A stretch of DNA of 64,000 bases from UBA6168 sp964573725 (GTDB lineage Bacteria > Bacteroidota > Bacteroidia > Chitinophagales > Saprospiraceae). Every line of letters begins with the position of its first letter. The first letter of the stretch is position 1. Positions 33,243 to 42,833 of this stretch are shown here, in pieces. The position numbers and the translations under genes are program-made. Location: the NCBI GenBank assembly GCA_964573725.1, contig CAZNLJ010000002.1, forward strand, positions 62,001-126,000, read 5' to 3'. Under the pieces are notes generated by a model that was given only the letters and a program-made list of their open reading frames with translations, ran no database searches and was not told the DNA's origin.

Positions 33243-34829
33243 ATGAAAAAAATCAGGTCAGTCATTTTGGCCCTCCTTCTTCCCATGGCTATGATTGCCC
33301 AGGAGAACTGGGAAGGCGGTTTGTTCCTGGGTTATTCGAACTACATGGGTGACCTGGTCGAACCGGTCTTCACCTTCGCCCAATCCAGCCCGGCGTTCGG
33401 GCTGATGCTCCGGAATCACCTGTCCGACAAAATGGGGCTCCGCTTCAATTTGTTGTACGGCAAGATAAAAGGGGACGATGCCTATTACGGCTTCAACACG
33501 GCACGCAATGCCAGTTTCGAATCCCCCCTGGTCGAGGTTTCGTTCATGGGGGAATACGCCTTGTTCCGGTTTCCGCAAAAAAAAGCGGGCAGTACCTTCC
33601 AGCGCGGTTTCACCCCGTACCTGTTCGGAGGATTCGGCGCCGCATTCGGCAGTCCCAAAGTAACGAACGGGGAAACCATCAACTACAGCAACACTTACTT
33701 CTCCATCCCCCTTGGCGGCGGCTTGCGGTACGACCTCAATTCCCGGACACATATCGGGCTGGAGCTGGGCGGACGGTTTTCCTTCAGCGATGCACTGGAC
33801 GGCATTTCGGAGCAAAAGGGGAATCCCGACCTGAACGATGCCTACTACATGGGAGGTATCGTACTGGGTTTCCGATTTGGTCAGACGGATACGGACGACG
33901 ACGGCATTCCGGACGACGACGACGCCTGTCCGACCCAAGCCGGCGTGTACAGCCTGGGCGGGTGTCCGGATGCGGATGGAGACGGTATTGCGGACCGGGA
34001 CGACAGCTGTCCGGACGAGCCGGGTGACCTCCGCATGAACGGATGTCCGGACCGGGACCGGGACGGGGTCGCGGACAACATGGACGATTGTCCGGACAAG
34101 GCGGGTCTCCGCCGTTTCTCCGGGTGCCCGGATACGGATGGGGACGGCATCATCGACACGGAGGACAACTGTCCGACGGTGGCAGGGCTGTCTGCGATGA
34201 ACGGCTGTCCGGATGCGGACCGGGACGGGATAACGGATGCGGTGGACGAATGTCCGGAAGAACCAGGCTCCGCCGAACACAAGGGCTGTCCGGACATCGA
34301 CAACGACGGGATCCGGGATGCGGACGATGAGTGCCCGGGCCATCCGGGCCTGCTTCGTTTCAAGGGTTGCCCGGATACCGACAACGACGGTATTTCCGAC
34401 AAGCAGGACAAGTGTCCTTCCTTGCCCGGCTTGCCGGAGAACGACGGTTGCCCGGATATCAGCGCGGAAGACAAGCGGATCCTGGACCTGGCCATGCGGG
34501 CCGTCCAATTCGAGAGCGGCAGTGCGCGGCTGCTCCCTTCCTCCTATCGGATCCTGGACCAGATCGGCGAGGTCATCACCCGATATCCTGGGTTCTCCCT
34601 CCGGATCGACGGTTACACGGATGATGTCGGCAATGATTTCACCAACCAGCAACTTTCGGAGAACAGGGCCCGGGCCTGCCAGGATTACCTGATAGAAATC
34701 GGTGTTTCACCCAGTTTGCTCTCCTATATGGGGCACGGTGAAAACAGTCCGATTGCAGACAACAATACGGCAACCGGCCGGCGGCTGAACCGGCGGGTCA
34801 CGTTTACCCTGTTGCCATCCTCGAACTGA
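33243..34829 (+). CDS. OmpA family outer-membrane protein with seven thrombospondin type 3 repeats
   Basis: This 528-residue protein has a signal peptide (1-20, ending MAMIAQ) and an N-terminal eight-stranded barrel-like domain (about 22-212, e.g. EGGLFLGYSNYMGDLVE). Seven calcium-binding thrombospondin type 3 repeats of exactly 27 residues follow (215-403, pattern D.D.DGI.D..D.CP...G.....GCP). The C-terminal OmpA domain (about 415-528) has the peptidoglycan-binding INGYTD-like IDGYTDDVGNDFTNQQ, LSENRARACQDYLIEIG and NRRVTF segments. It should link the outer membrane to the cell wall with a rigid calcium-dependent spacer. A strong terminator stands about 510 bases downstream. Confidence 0.93.
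   Translation: MKKIRSVILALLLPMAMIAQENWEGGLFLGYSNYMGDLVEPVFTFAQSSPAFGLMLRNHLSDKMGLRFNLLYGKIKGDDAYYGFNTARNASFESPLVEVSFMGEYALFRFPQKKAGSTFQRGFTPYLFGGFGAAFGSPKVTNGETINYSNTYFSIPLGGGLRYDLNSRTHIGLELGGRFSFSDALDGISEQKGNPDLNDAYYMGGIVLGFRFGQTDTDDDGIPDDDDACPTQAGVYSLGGCPDADGDGIADRDDSCPDEPGDLRMNGCPDRDRDGVADNMDDCPDKAGLRRFSGCPDTDGDGIIDTEDNCPTVAGLSAMNGCPDADRDGITDAVDECPEEPGSAEHKGCPDIDNDGIRDADDECPGHPGLLRFKGCPDTDNDGISDKQDKCPSLPGLPENDGCPDISAEDKRILDLAMRAVQFESGSARLLPSSYRILDQIGEVITRYPGFSLRIDGYTDDVGNDFTNQQLSENRARACQDYLIEIGVSPSLLSYMGHGENSPIADNNTATGRRLNRRVTFTLLPSSN
33885..34454 (+). repeat. Seven 81-bp tandem units encoding thrombospondin type 3 repeats
   Basis: GCPD recurs every 27 residues (residues 240, 267, 294, 321, 348, 375 and 402), giving 81-base units in phase with the reading frame. 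The units have diverged at DNA level, so they are old rather than recently expanded. Acidic positions supply calcium ligands. Confidence 0.85.
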
Positions 34830-35458
34830 TCCGGTCGGACCAAACCGGGCTGTTCCTGCTACCCTTGGCTTGGGGCGGCGCACCGCACCGCTGTCCTTCC
34901 CGGGCACCGGGGCCGCCGGCGCGCTGCGCGGGTAAGCCATCGGCTGATATTGGCGTCCGGCCAGGGGCTTCCCGGCTGGCGGTCGACTGCAGGAAGACAT
35001 GCACCCGGTGAAGTTGGAAGCACGGACCCTCAAACGATACATGCCGGCAATCTGAGGCATCCTTCAATCCCTTGTTCCCGGAAGCCGTCCGGCAGGGGAG
35101 GAATCCCCTCCCTGCAAGATCCAGGACCCTGCCGCAATCGATCCTTTGCCTGCCGATACCTGTCGGGCGGTATGCCGGCAGGTGATTCCAAATAGGAACA
35201 TGTCCCAATAATCGACTTCCCCGGGGATGCGGAAAAGTGGCGAGGCATGTCTGGGGAAGGTGAGGAATATGGCACACAACCCGGTACGGATTGGTCCGTA
35301 GCCATATCCGTGGAAAGGATGTGGGCCGGCCGGCACTAAAAAAAGACGGGACCCGAGGTCGGGTCCCGTCTTTTTTTTCACCATTTCGGTGCCGGAACAA
35401 GCACGGGCGCAGGGCCGGCGGCCCGGACAAGCACGGGCGGGTGATCCAGGTCTCTGGA
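34830..35458. other. Gene-free region between convergent OmpA/TSP3 and M16 peptidase genes
   Basis: Between the two convergent genes I see only the strong bidirectional terminator at 35338-35378. The 500 bases before it are GC-rich, with no recognisable gene or RNA. Confidence 0.55.
35338..35378. terminator. Bidirectional intrinsic terminator
   Basis: Twelve-base perfect arms GACGGGACCCGA (35345-35356) and TCGGGTCCCGTC (35359-35370) surround a two-base GG loop. Seven A bases precede and eight T bases follow, so it can stop transcripts from the OmpA/TSP3 gene on the plus strand and from the M16 peptidase genes on the minus strand. Confidence 0.93.
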
Positions 35459-37537
35459 TCAGGGAATGGAAAAGGTATCCGCTGCCATATCGCCGTTGAT
35501 TTCCACCTGGGTGGCGGACATGGAAATCGGGAACGGTGCGACACCGGTGATGGAGACGGAGACCGGGAAAAGGATGTCTCCGAAGGGGCGGTAATCCGAA
35601 TAGTCGTTCACGACGGAGGTTTCGCCCCGTTGTTCCACTTCCCGGACCTTCAGGCTGGTAGCGGCGTCGAAGTACAGCAGTTTACCCGATCCGGAAGGGA
35701 AGGAAACCGCGATCTTGTAAGCCGGTTTCCCATTGATGACCTCCATGCCTTTCAACTCGACCGGTACCTTTTCCTTCAGCAGGCCCATTTCCGGAATCAG
35801 GTAGGATTCGAATTTCATATCCGCCAGTTCCTCCTCGGACATCGGTTGTGGCTGTCCCATCTGGAAGTGGGTACCCTTCCCATTATTGTAGATCGATTTC
35901 TGCATGACATTACCCATCATGCTGTTGACCACCGCCATCTGGTAGGGTGCCTGTTTGAACAAGGTCATTTCCATGGTCATGCCCTGGACGGAAGCGGACA
36001 TATCGATCTTGAGGCGTTGCAGCTTATCCAATACCGCTTGTTCACCCAGTGCGGACAGGTAGTCTTGCAAGACCGTTTCCGCGACCATCCCGTCGGGGAC
36101 CACCAGGTTGGCGTCCGCGATGGGATTGCCGTACACATCGAGGAAATGAACGGAGGAATCCGCGGAGAAAACGGCGAGTTTGTCCGCGACGGCATCCTTG
36201 TTGCCGACGACCAGGATATGGGCGCGGTCGGTGAGGAGGAATCGGCGGGCGAGGGCGGACAATTCCGCTGCATCCACCTGATTGAGCGTTTCGAGATAAT
36301 TGGCGTAATAATCCGCCGGCAGGTTGAAACGGGCGGTATTGAGCGCAAAGCGGGCAATGGTTTCCGGCTGTTCGAGCGAACGGGCGAAATTACCGGTCAT
36401 GACCCGTTTGACCATATCCAGTTCGGCGGCGGGGATGTCCTTGGTCCGCAGTGCATCCATTTCCAGCAGGAACTGGACGATGGCGCTGTCCGTGACCTCG
36501 TTCCGGACACTGGCGCCGGCGGTGAAATAACCGATGACGGGATCCGTATTCAGGCTGGAGCGCGCCCCGTAGGTATAAGCCTTGTCTTCGCGCAGGTTGG
36601 TCATCAGCCGGCTGCCGAAATAGCCGCCCAGCAAGGTATTGAGGACACTGGAACGGATAGCGTCGGCGGAACCGGGCTTGACATCGAGGGGATAGGTGAT
36701 GCTGATGACGGACTGGACCGCCCCGGCCTTGTCAACAAAGCTCACGCGGGTCCTGTCGGGAGGTTGCGGAACGGGAAAATCCGATTTTTCCACGGTACCG
36801 GGCTGCCAGGATCCGAAGTAGCGCTCGGCAAGTTCCCTGGTTTCCGCTTCCGTGATATCACCGGTCACGATGAGGTAGGAGATATTCGGCTTGAAGCAAC
36901 GGGAATAGAAGGAGCGGCAATGGTCGAGCGTCAGGTTTTCGACGGAGGCTTCCGTCACCACCTCACCGTAGGGGTGGTCCTTCCCGTTGCGCAGGACACC
37001 TGCGACATTACTGGCGATGGTGCTGGCATCGTCCCTGGATTGGGTGAGCGCGGATAGGGTCTGCTTGCGGATCTTTTCGAATTCCGCTTCCGGGAAAGCC
37101 GGGTTCAGCAGGACATCCGACATGATATCCAGGAGTTTGTCCTTGTGGCGGGTCAGGCAGCTGCCACGCAGGCCGCTGGCCGAGCTGTTGAGGGAAGCGC
37201 CGATGAAATCGACTTGTTCGTCGATTTGCATCTTGGTACGGCTGGTCGTGCCTTTGCTCAGCAGGTCTCCGGCCAATTCGGCTGCGCCGGCGAATTCGTG
37301 CTCCAGGAAAGGCGGGACGTCCACGAAAAGTTGGAAGGCGACCCTGGGCAGCTTGTGGTTTTCCGCGACGAAAACCCGCAGCCCGTTTTCGAGGGTGAAA
37401 GCGGAGGCCTTACCCAGTTCGATCCGGGGGGCCGGGCCGGGGGTCGGTGCATTCTTACGGAAATCCTCCTGGGCCTGCAAGGCCGGAACGGACAAGAAAA
37501 AGAAGGTGGCTGCAAGAAAGAGAAAATTGGTTTTCAT
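35459..37537 (-). CDS. M16 family protein without zinc motif (inactive partner)
   Basis: This 692-residue protein has a signal peptide (1-22, KTNFLFLAATFFFLSVPALQ) and two M16 insulinase-like domains, with an extra C-terminal beta domain (about 500-692) rich in EVIN and FDAATSL-type segments. Where active M16 enzymes have HxxEH it reads GAAELAGDLLSKGT, so zinc cannot bind. A later domain has VNTLLGGYFGSRLMTNLRED and GARSSLN, as in the substrate-binding subunit of M16B heterodimers. It lies 116 bases after the active M16 gene. The two probably form a periplasmic peptidase dimer. Start MKTNFLFL opens the signal peptide; the upstream frame lacks protein character. Confidence 0.9.
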   Translation of the reverse strand: MKTNFLFLAATFFFLSVPALQAQEDFRKNAPTPGPAPRIELGKASAFTLENGLRVFVAENHKLPRVAFQLFVDVPPFLEHEFAGAAELAGDLLSKGTTSRTKMQIDEQVDFIGASLNSSASGLRGSCLTRHKDKLLDIMSDVLLNPAFPEAEFEKIRKQTLSALTQSRDDASTIASNVAGVLRNGKDHPYGEVVTEASVENLTLDHCRSFYSRCFKPNISYLIVTGDITEAETRELAERYFGSWQPGTVEKSDFPVPQPPDRTRVSFVDKAGAVQSVISITYPLDVKPGSADAIRSSVLNTLLGGYFGSRLMTNLREDKAYTYGARSSLNTDPVIGYFTAGASVRNEVTDSAIVQFLLEMDALRTKDIPAAELDMVKRVMTGNFARSLEQPETIARFALNTARFNLPADYYANYLETLNQVDAAELSALARRFLLTDRAHILVVGNKDAVADKLAVFSADSSVHFLDVYGNPIADANLVVPDGMVAETVLQDYLSALGEQAVLDKLQRLKIDMSASVQGMTMEMTLFKQAPYQMAVVNSMMGNVMQKSIYNNGKGTHFQMGQPQPMSEEELADMKFESYLIPEMGLLKEKVPVELKGMEVINGKPAYKIAVSFPSGSGKLLYFDAATSLKVREVEQRGETSVVNDYSDYRPFGDILFPVSVSITGVAPFPISMSATQVEINGDMAADTFSIP

Positions 37538-37653
37538 ATCGAAAGGAACGATTGCTTGGATGATGAACCCCCGAAGCCGGAACCCGGTTGTTCCGGGACG
37601 GGCGGACGCAGGGCGGCGGCTGGACATGCTTCCGCCGGGAAGCGGTGCGGTCA

Positions 37654-38976
37654 TCAGGGTTGGCTGGGTTTGGGCAGGTAATAGAGGACAACCCGGTTAT
37701 CCGGGCTGAAATATTGTCGGGCCACGCGGCGGATATCCTCCCGGGTCACCTGGAAATAGCGTTCTATTTCCGTATTGATCAGGTTGGCATCGCCGAAATA
37801 GGTATGGTAGTTGGCCAGGGACTCCGCGATTCCCATGACCGATGCGTTGGCGGTGATGAAATCGTTTTCCACCTGGTTGCGCAACTTCTGGAATTCCGCT
37901 TCCGAGATCAGTTCCTCGCGGACCCGGTTGATTTCGGCATCGATGGCCGCTTCCATGTCCATCGGGTCGATACCTGCATTGCAGATGCCGAAGGTGATGG
38001 CCACACCGGGGTCTTCCAGGCCCAGCGAGAAATTGCCGATGTAGAGTGCCTTCTGCTGGTTATCCACGAGGGTCCGGTAGAGGCGGGAGCTTTCCCCTTG
38101 GGAGAGCAGCTGGCTCAGCATGGTGACGGCGTAATAATCCGGGGTGCCTTGGGCAGGGATCCGATAAGTCTGGACGACCGCCGGCAACTGGATGTTGTCG
38201 TAGACCGTGTCCCGGGTTTCCCCGACCAGGGCCGGTTCCCGGACAACGGGTCGGTAGGGTTCCGCCCTGCCGGGGATAGGACCGAAATATTTCTCCACCA
38301 ATTCCTTGGTCTGAGGAATATCGATGTCACCGGCGATGGAGAGCACCGCGTTGTTGGGCACATAGTACTGGGCGTAGAATTGCTTGTAATCCGCTTCCTG
38401 TGCCGCATCAAGGTGTTCCATATAGCCGATGATCGGCCAGCGGTAGGGATGGACGGTATACGCCCGCTTCATGGCTTGTTCCATGATGGTGCCGTAGGGC
38501 CGGTTGTCGACCCGTTGCCGCCGTTCCTCCTTGACGACCTGTCGCTGTGTCTCGATTCCCTTGTCATCGACACGGGCGTGGAGCATCCGCTCCGATTCCA
38601 GCCAAAGCCCCAGGGCCAGTTGGTTGGAGGGCAGTATCTCGTAATAGAAGGTGCGGTCCCAGGAAGTGTTGGCGTTGTTCGTACCGCCGGCATTCTGGAT
38701 ATAATCATCGAATTGTCCGCGTGCGATGTTTTCCGACCCTTCGAACAAGAGGTGTTCGAAGAAATGGGCGAAACCGGTCCGGTCGGGATTCTCGTTCTTG
38801 GAGCCGACATGATAAAGCACGGAGACCCCCACGATCGGGGTGGCGCGGTCCTGGTGGAGGATGACATGCAGGCCGTTGGGCAGGTCATACTCCTCGAACG
38901 TGATCCTGTTTTGCTGGGCGGATGCCAGGACGGCCAGGTGGAGCAAGGCCGTCAAAGCCAGGGAAACTCTTTTCAT
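37654..38976 (-). CDS. Secreted M16 family zinc peptidase (active subunit)
   Basis: This 440-residue protein has a signal peptide (1-20, ending VLASAQ) and the inverted zinc motif HFFEH (residues 71-75) in GFAHFFEHLLFEGSENI. A downstream glutamate in the VVKEERRQRVDNRPYG segment is the third ligand candidate. The C-terminal domain has LSQGESSRLYRTLVDNQQKA. It matches the catalytic half of bacterial M16B peptidases that act on periplasmic peptides. The inactive M16 partner follows on the same strand. Confidence 0.93.
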   Translation of the reverse strand: MKRVSLALTALLHLAVLASAQQNRITFEEYDLPNGLHVILHQDRATPIVGVSVLYHVGSKNENPDRTGFAHFFEHLLFEGSENIARGQFDDYIQNAGGTNNANTSWDRTFYYEILPSNQLALGLWLESERMLHARVDDKGIETQRQVVKEERRQRVDNRPYGTIMEQAMKRAYTVHPYRWPIIGYMEHLDAAQEADYKQFYAQYYVPNNAVLSIAGDIDIPQTKELVEKYFGPIPGRAEPYRPVVREPALVGETRDTVYDNIQLPAVVQTYRIPAQGTPDYYAVTMLSQLLSQGESSRLYRTLVDNQQKALYIGNFSLGLEDPGVAITFGICNAGIDPMDMEAAIDAEINRVREELISEAEFQKLRNQVENDFITANASVMGIAESLANYHTYFGDANLINTEIERYFQVTREDIRRVARQYFSPDNRVVLYYLPKPSQP

Positions 38977-39338
38977 GGAAGATCAGATGGGTTGATGAAT
39001 GAAGGGGACGCGTTGGATTCCTGTCTGAAGGAACAAGCGATTCCGCAAAAAGAGAAAACGCAAGTACCAGCAAAAGGTTCGACAGCCACGGAGTCCGGGC
39101 CTGGGCCGCCGCTTACCCGTCGCCTTGGGGCAGGCGACAAGCGCAGCCGGCCGCACCCGAAGGTTGAAAAATTCCGGGCCCGGCGATAAAAAAAAGCCAC
39201 AGGCTGATTACATTGCAAGTAATTGAGCGATCGATCCGCCAGCTAATTTCATAGACCGGGGGCGGATAATCATGGACGTACTGGTGCCTGGAGCCGTTGA
39301 AAGCGGATTTCGGAGCGGGGAGACGAAAACAGGAAGCG
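38977..39338. other. Intergenic region between divergent M16 peptidase and ribD genes
   Basis: This 362-base gap contains an AT-rich patch near 39185-39250, including TACATTGC at 39209-39216, a weak -7 candidate for ribD. No -33 element fits and I see no gene. Confidence 0.4.
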
Positions 39339-40382
39339 ATGGAGGAAAATTACATGCGGCGGTGTTTCGAGTTGGCCCGATTGGGGGCGGGGTCGGTCTC
39401 ACCAAACCCGATGGTCGGGGCGGTATTGGTATACGGCGACCGGATAATCGGAGAAGGTTGGCATCGCCGGTACGGGGAGGCGCATGCGGAGGTCCATGCC
39501 CTGGCCAGTGTCCGGGAAGCCGACCGGCATCTGATCGGTTCGTCGACCTTATATGTATCCCTGGAGCCCTGCAATGTTTTCGGGAAGACGCCGCCATGTA
39601 CGGACCTGATCCTTCGGCACCGGATACCGCGGGTGGTGGTGTCGTGTCAGGACCTTTCCCCCGCCGTATCCGGCCGTGGCATCCGGCAGTTGCAGGAGGC
39701 GGGGGTGGAAGTCCGCATCGGCATCCTGGCGCAGGAAGGAAGGGCATTGTGTCGGATCCGGGAGACCTTTGTCCGGGCGGGCAGACCCTTCATCCTGTTG
39801 AAGTATGCGCGTTCGGCGGACGGGTACCTGGGTCGGGAAGGTGAGCGGGTCGCCATCAGCCACCCATACACGCAGCGGTGGGTGCACCGCCTGCGCAGCC
39901 GGTATGATGCCATCCTGGTCGGCACCCGGACGGTGCTGACCGACGACCCGGCCCTGACCGACCGGTATTGGGGAGGCCGGCATCCCTTGCGGATCGTGCT
40001 GGACCGGCGGTTGGAGATTCCGTCCACGGCGAAGGTACTGCAGGACGGCCACCCTACCCTGTTGGTTACGGAGCGTCCTTCGCCGCCGGCTTCGCCGGCG
40101 GGCGTCCGGTACCTGAGCATGCCGTTCGGAGACCAGTTCCTGCATCGGCTGGCGGAGGCCCTCCATCGGCTGCCCATCACCTCGCTGCTGGTGGAAGGCG
40201 GAGGGCGGACGCTGCAGGCCTTTGCCGACCAAGGACTATGGGACCAGGCCCTGGTCATCGACGGCACGGTAACGACGGGCCCAGGCATCCCCGCCCCGCA
40301 GCTCTCCGGGCGCCTGACGGACCTGCGCCAGCTGGGAACGGACCGCCTCCTGCTGTTCGACAACCCAGCGGCAGACCGTTAA
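39339..40382 (+). CDS. ribD: Riboflavin biosynthesis deaminase/reductase RibD
   Basis: This 347-residue bifunctional enzyme performs the second and third steps of riboflavin synthesis. The N-terminal deaminase has VSPNPMVGAVLVY, the zinc and proton-shuttle motif HAEVHAL and the zinc cysteines in EPCNVFGKTPPCTDLI. The reductase starts near residue 155 with ILLKYARSADG, followed by GTRTVLTDDPALTDR and LVEGGGRTLQAFADQGL. I start at MEENYMRRCFELARLG, the family's usual beginning; an in-frame start 14 codons earlier is less likely. No other rib gene adjoins. Confidence 0.94.
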   Translation: MEENYMRRCFELARLGAGSVSPNPMVGAVLVYGDRIIGEGWHRRYGEAHAEVHALASVREADRHLIGSSTLYVSLEPCNVFGKTPPCTDLILRHRIPRVVVSCQDLSPAVSGRGIRQLQEAGVEVRIGILAQEGRALCRIRETFVRAGRPFILLKYARSADGYLGREGERVAISHPYTQRWVHRLRSRYDAILVGTRTVLTDDPALTDRYWGGRHPLRIVLDRRLEIPSTAKVLQDGHPTLLVTERPSPPASPAGVRYLSMPFGDQFLHRLAEALHRLPITSLLVEGGGRTLQAFADQGLWDQALVIDGTVTTGPGIPAPQLSGRLTDLRQLGTDRLLLFDNPAADR

Positions 40383-40485
40383 ACTTTTGATAAAATCAGC
40401 ACCGGTCGGCGTACGGGATCCGGACCGATTGTTTTAGAAATGTAATTTTACCGGTTGGAAGCATAACGTTGAAAATCTCAGGCAG

Positions 40486-41040
40486 ATGAATAAGTTGATT
40501 TTGCTGACGGGCGTACTGGTCACCACATGGGGGTTCTTCTCCTTTACCCCGGAGCGGCCTGCTCCGGCCGAACCGGCCGGAATCCAATGGTTGACATGGG
40601 AAGAGATGGTCGAACGTTCCAGGAAGGAGAGCCGGAAAGTGGTGGTGGACGTATACACGGACTGGTGCGGATGGTGCAAACGGATGGATGCCACCACCTT
40701 CAGTGAGGCGGAAGTCGCCCGCTACATCAACGAGCGCTATTACGCGGTCAAGTTCGATGCCGAGCAAAAAGAGGACATCGCATTCAAGGGACAGAACTAC
40801 CGGTTCGTCAAGAACGGGATGCGAGGGTACCATGAATTGGCGGCGGAAATCACCCAAGGGCGGCTGAGCTATCCCACCATCGTCTTCCTGGACGAACAGC
40901 TGGACGTCATCCAGTCCATCCCCGGATACCGGGACGCCGACGAATTCGAAACCATCCTGACCTATTTCGGGGACAACAACCACCAGAAAGTCCCGTGGGA
41001 CACCTACCAACGCAATTACCGGCCCCGGCAGCGGAACTGA
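40486..41040 (+). CDS. Exported thioredoxin-like protein
   Basis: This 184-residue protein has an N-terminal hydrophobic segment (about 3-21, LILLTGVLVTTWGFFSFT) that should export it. A thioredoxin fold follows with the redox motif WCGWCK in VYTDWCGWCKRMDATTFS and the cis-proline context LSYPTIVFLDEQL. The plan matches the DUF255-like or thioredoxin_7 proteins common in Bacteroidota. It is likely a periplasmic thiol reductase; its partner is unknown. It lies about 100 bases after ribD and could be co-transcribed. Confidence 0.85.
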   Translation: MNKLILLTGVLVTTWGFFSFTPERPAPAEPAGIQWLTWEEMVERSRKESRKVVVDVYTDWCGWCKRMDATTFSEAEVARYINERYYAVKFDAEQKEDIAFKGQNYRFVKNGMRGYHELAAEITQGRLSYPTIVFLDEQLDVIQSIPGYRDADEFETILTYFGDNNHQKVPWDTYQRNYRPRQRN

Positions 41041-41183
41041 GCGCAACAAGGCCGTCCGGGGAGCGAACCGTTTAGTGCCGGCCTCGGCGGCGGAACCGAC
41101 CGGGGGGGGCGGGCACCGTTTTCCAGGTCTTACGTACAATCCCAAGAAAACGGTGTTCCGGTGCCAAGTACCGGGGCGGCGCG

Positions 41184-41981
41184 TCAGAATCCGTCGCCGT
41201 CCAGCAGGTTGCCCAGACCTCCGAGCACACTACCCTCCTCCTTGCGGTTTCCCGGCTGGGCATAGCGAAGGATACGGCTGGCGAGCCGGCTGATCGGCAG
41301 GGACTGCAACCAGACATGTCCCGGCCCCCGGAGAACGGCGAAGAAAAGCCCTTCCCCACCGAAGATGGTATTCTTGACCCCACCGACAAATTCCACGTCG
41401 AAACTGACCTGGCCGGTGTAGGCCACGACACAACCCGTATCGACGCGCAGCACCTCCCCCGGGGCCAGTTTTTTTTCGATGGTCATGCCGCCGGCATGGA
41501 CGAAAGCCATGCCATCCCCTTCGAGGCGCTGCATGATGAAACCTTCCCCACCGAAAAGCCCCGTCCCGAGCCGCCGTTGGAAGTCGATACCGATGGCGAC
41601 CCCTTTCGCCGCGCACAGGAAGGCGTCTTTCTGGCAGATGACCCGGCCGCCCAATTCGTACAGGTCCATGGGGATGATGCGGCCGGAATAGGGGGCGGCG
41701 AAGCTAACCCGCCGTTTGCCGATGCCGTGGTTGGTGAAAGCGGTCATGAACAGGCTCTCGCCCGTCAGCACCCGTTTGCCGGCGCTGAGCAGTTTGCCGA
41801 AGATGCCGCCCTGTTGGGACTGGCTGCCATCGCCGAAGATGGTCTGCATCCGGATACCATCGTCCATCATCATGAAGCTGCCGCTTTCGGCGATGACGCT
41901 TTCCTGGGGATCCAGTTCGATTTCGACGAACTGCATTTCCTCCCCGTGGAGGGTGTAATCTATCTCGTGGTTCGATCTCAT
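41184..41981 (-). CDS. TIGR00266 / AIM24 family protein
   Basis: This 265-residue protein begins EIDYTLHGEEMQFVEIELDP. It contains VIAESGSFMMMDDGIRMQT, the glycine-rich AGKRVLTGESLFMTAFTN, and FLCAAKGVAIGIDFQRRLG, which are features of the TIGR00266 branch related to mitochondrial AIM24. The fold is a beta-roll. The biochemical role is unknown; members often occur as multi-subunit cytoplasmic assemblies. It is transcribed alone, after thyA on the same strand. Confidence 0.9.
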   Translation of the reverse strand: MRSNHEIDYTLHGEEMQFVEIELDPQESVIAESGSFMMMDDGIRMQTIFGDGSQSQQGGIFGKLLSAGKRVLTGESLFMTAFTNHGIGKRRVSFAAPYSGRIIPMDLYELGGRVICQKDAFLCAAKGVAIGIDFQRRLGTGLFGGEGFIMQRLEGDGMAFVHAGGMTIEKKLAPGEVLRVDTGCVVAYTGQVSFDVEFVGGVKNTIFGGEGLFFAVLRGPGHVWLQSLPISRLASRILRYAQPGNRKEEGSVLGGLGNLLDGDGF

Positions 41982-42038
41982 ATGAAAAGGTTAGCTGATT
42001 GCGCGGAATTTCCCACCGTCCCCGGCATCCTTTGCCGG

Positions 42039-42833
42039 TCAAACCGCCACCGGTGCCTTGATCGGCGGATACGGGTCGTAGCCCACCAATCGGAAATCAT
42101 CGTAGGTGAATCCGAAGATGTCCTGGACGGCGGGGTTGATTTCCATGGTGGGCAGCGGACGGGGCGTCCTGGACAAGAGCGTCCGGACCTGTTCCCGGTG
42201 GTTGTCATAAATATGGACATCGCCGAAAGTATGGACGAAATCGCCCGGAAGCAGGTCGCATACCTGTGCCATCATCATGGTGAGCAAGGCATAGGAAGCG
42301 ATGTTGAAAGGAACGCCGAGGAAGACGTCCGCCGAGCGTTGGTAAAGCTGGCAGGACAGGGTGCCGTCGGCGACGTAGAATTGGAACAGGGCATGGCAGG
42401 GGCTCAGGTGCATCCGGGGCAGGTCGCCGACATTCCAGGCGTTGACGACGATCCGGCGGCTGTCCGGGTCGCGGCGGATCAGGTCGACGGCCTGGGCGAC
42501 CTGGTTGACGGTTCTTCCGTCCGGCGTATCCCAGGCGACCCATTGTTTACCATAGATGGGGCCCAGGTCTCCGCGGTCATCCGCCCATTCGTCCCAGATA
42601 CTGACCCCGTTTTCCCGAAGGTAGGCGATGTTGGTATCACCACGCAGGAACCACAGCAATTCGTGGATGATGGATTTCAAGTGCAGCTTCCGGGTCGTCA
42701 ACAAGGGGAACCCGTCGGACAGGCGGAAACGGAACTGATAACCGAACACGCTCCGCGTCCCGGTACCGGTGCGGTCGGACTTGTCGACCCCATGGGCAAG
42801 GATATGCTCGAGCAAGGCGTGGTATTGTTGCAT
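42039..42833 (-). CDS. thyA: Thymidylate synthase
   Basis: This 264-residue enzyme makes dTMP from dUMP with methylene-tetrahydrofolate. It starts MQQYHALLEHILAHG and has the folate/dUMP segments DRTGTGTRSVFGYQFRF, HELLWFLRGDTNIAYL and WDEWADDRGDLGPIYGKQW. The catalytic cysteine lies in LSPCHALFQFYV, and the dUMP-binding QRSADVFLGVPFNIASYAL and HIYDNH segments are present. Length is the normal minimal form. A dihydrofolate reductase gene is not adjacent. The start at 42833 is preferred over upstream starts because homologues begin there. Confidence 0.97.
   Translation of the reverse strand: MQQYHALLEHILAHGVDKSDRTGTGTRSVFGYQFRFRLSDGFPLLTTRKLHLKSIIHELLWFLRGDTNIAYLRENGVSIWDEWADDRGDLGPIYGKQWVAWDTPDGRTVNQVAQAVDLIRRDPDSRRIVVNAWNVGDLPRMHLSPCHALFQFYVADGTLSCQLYQRSADVFLGVPFNIASYALLTMMMAQVCDLLPGDFVHTFGDVHIYDNHREQVRTLLSRTPRPLPTMEINPAVQDIFGFTYDDFRLVGYDPYPPIKAPVAV

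Noticed and set aside
33885..34454. CRISPR-like tandem repeat
   Set aside because: The 81-base periodicity is in frame inside a coding sequence and encodes thrombospondin type 3 repeats; there are no identical repeats with unique spacers.
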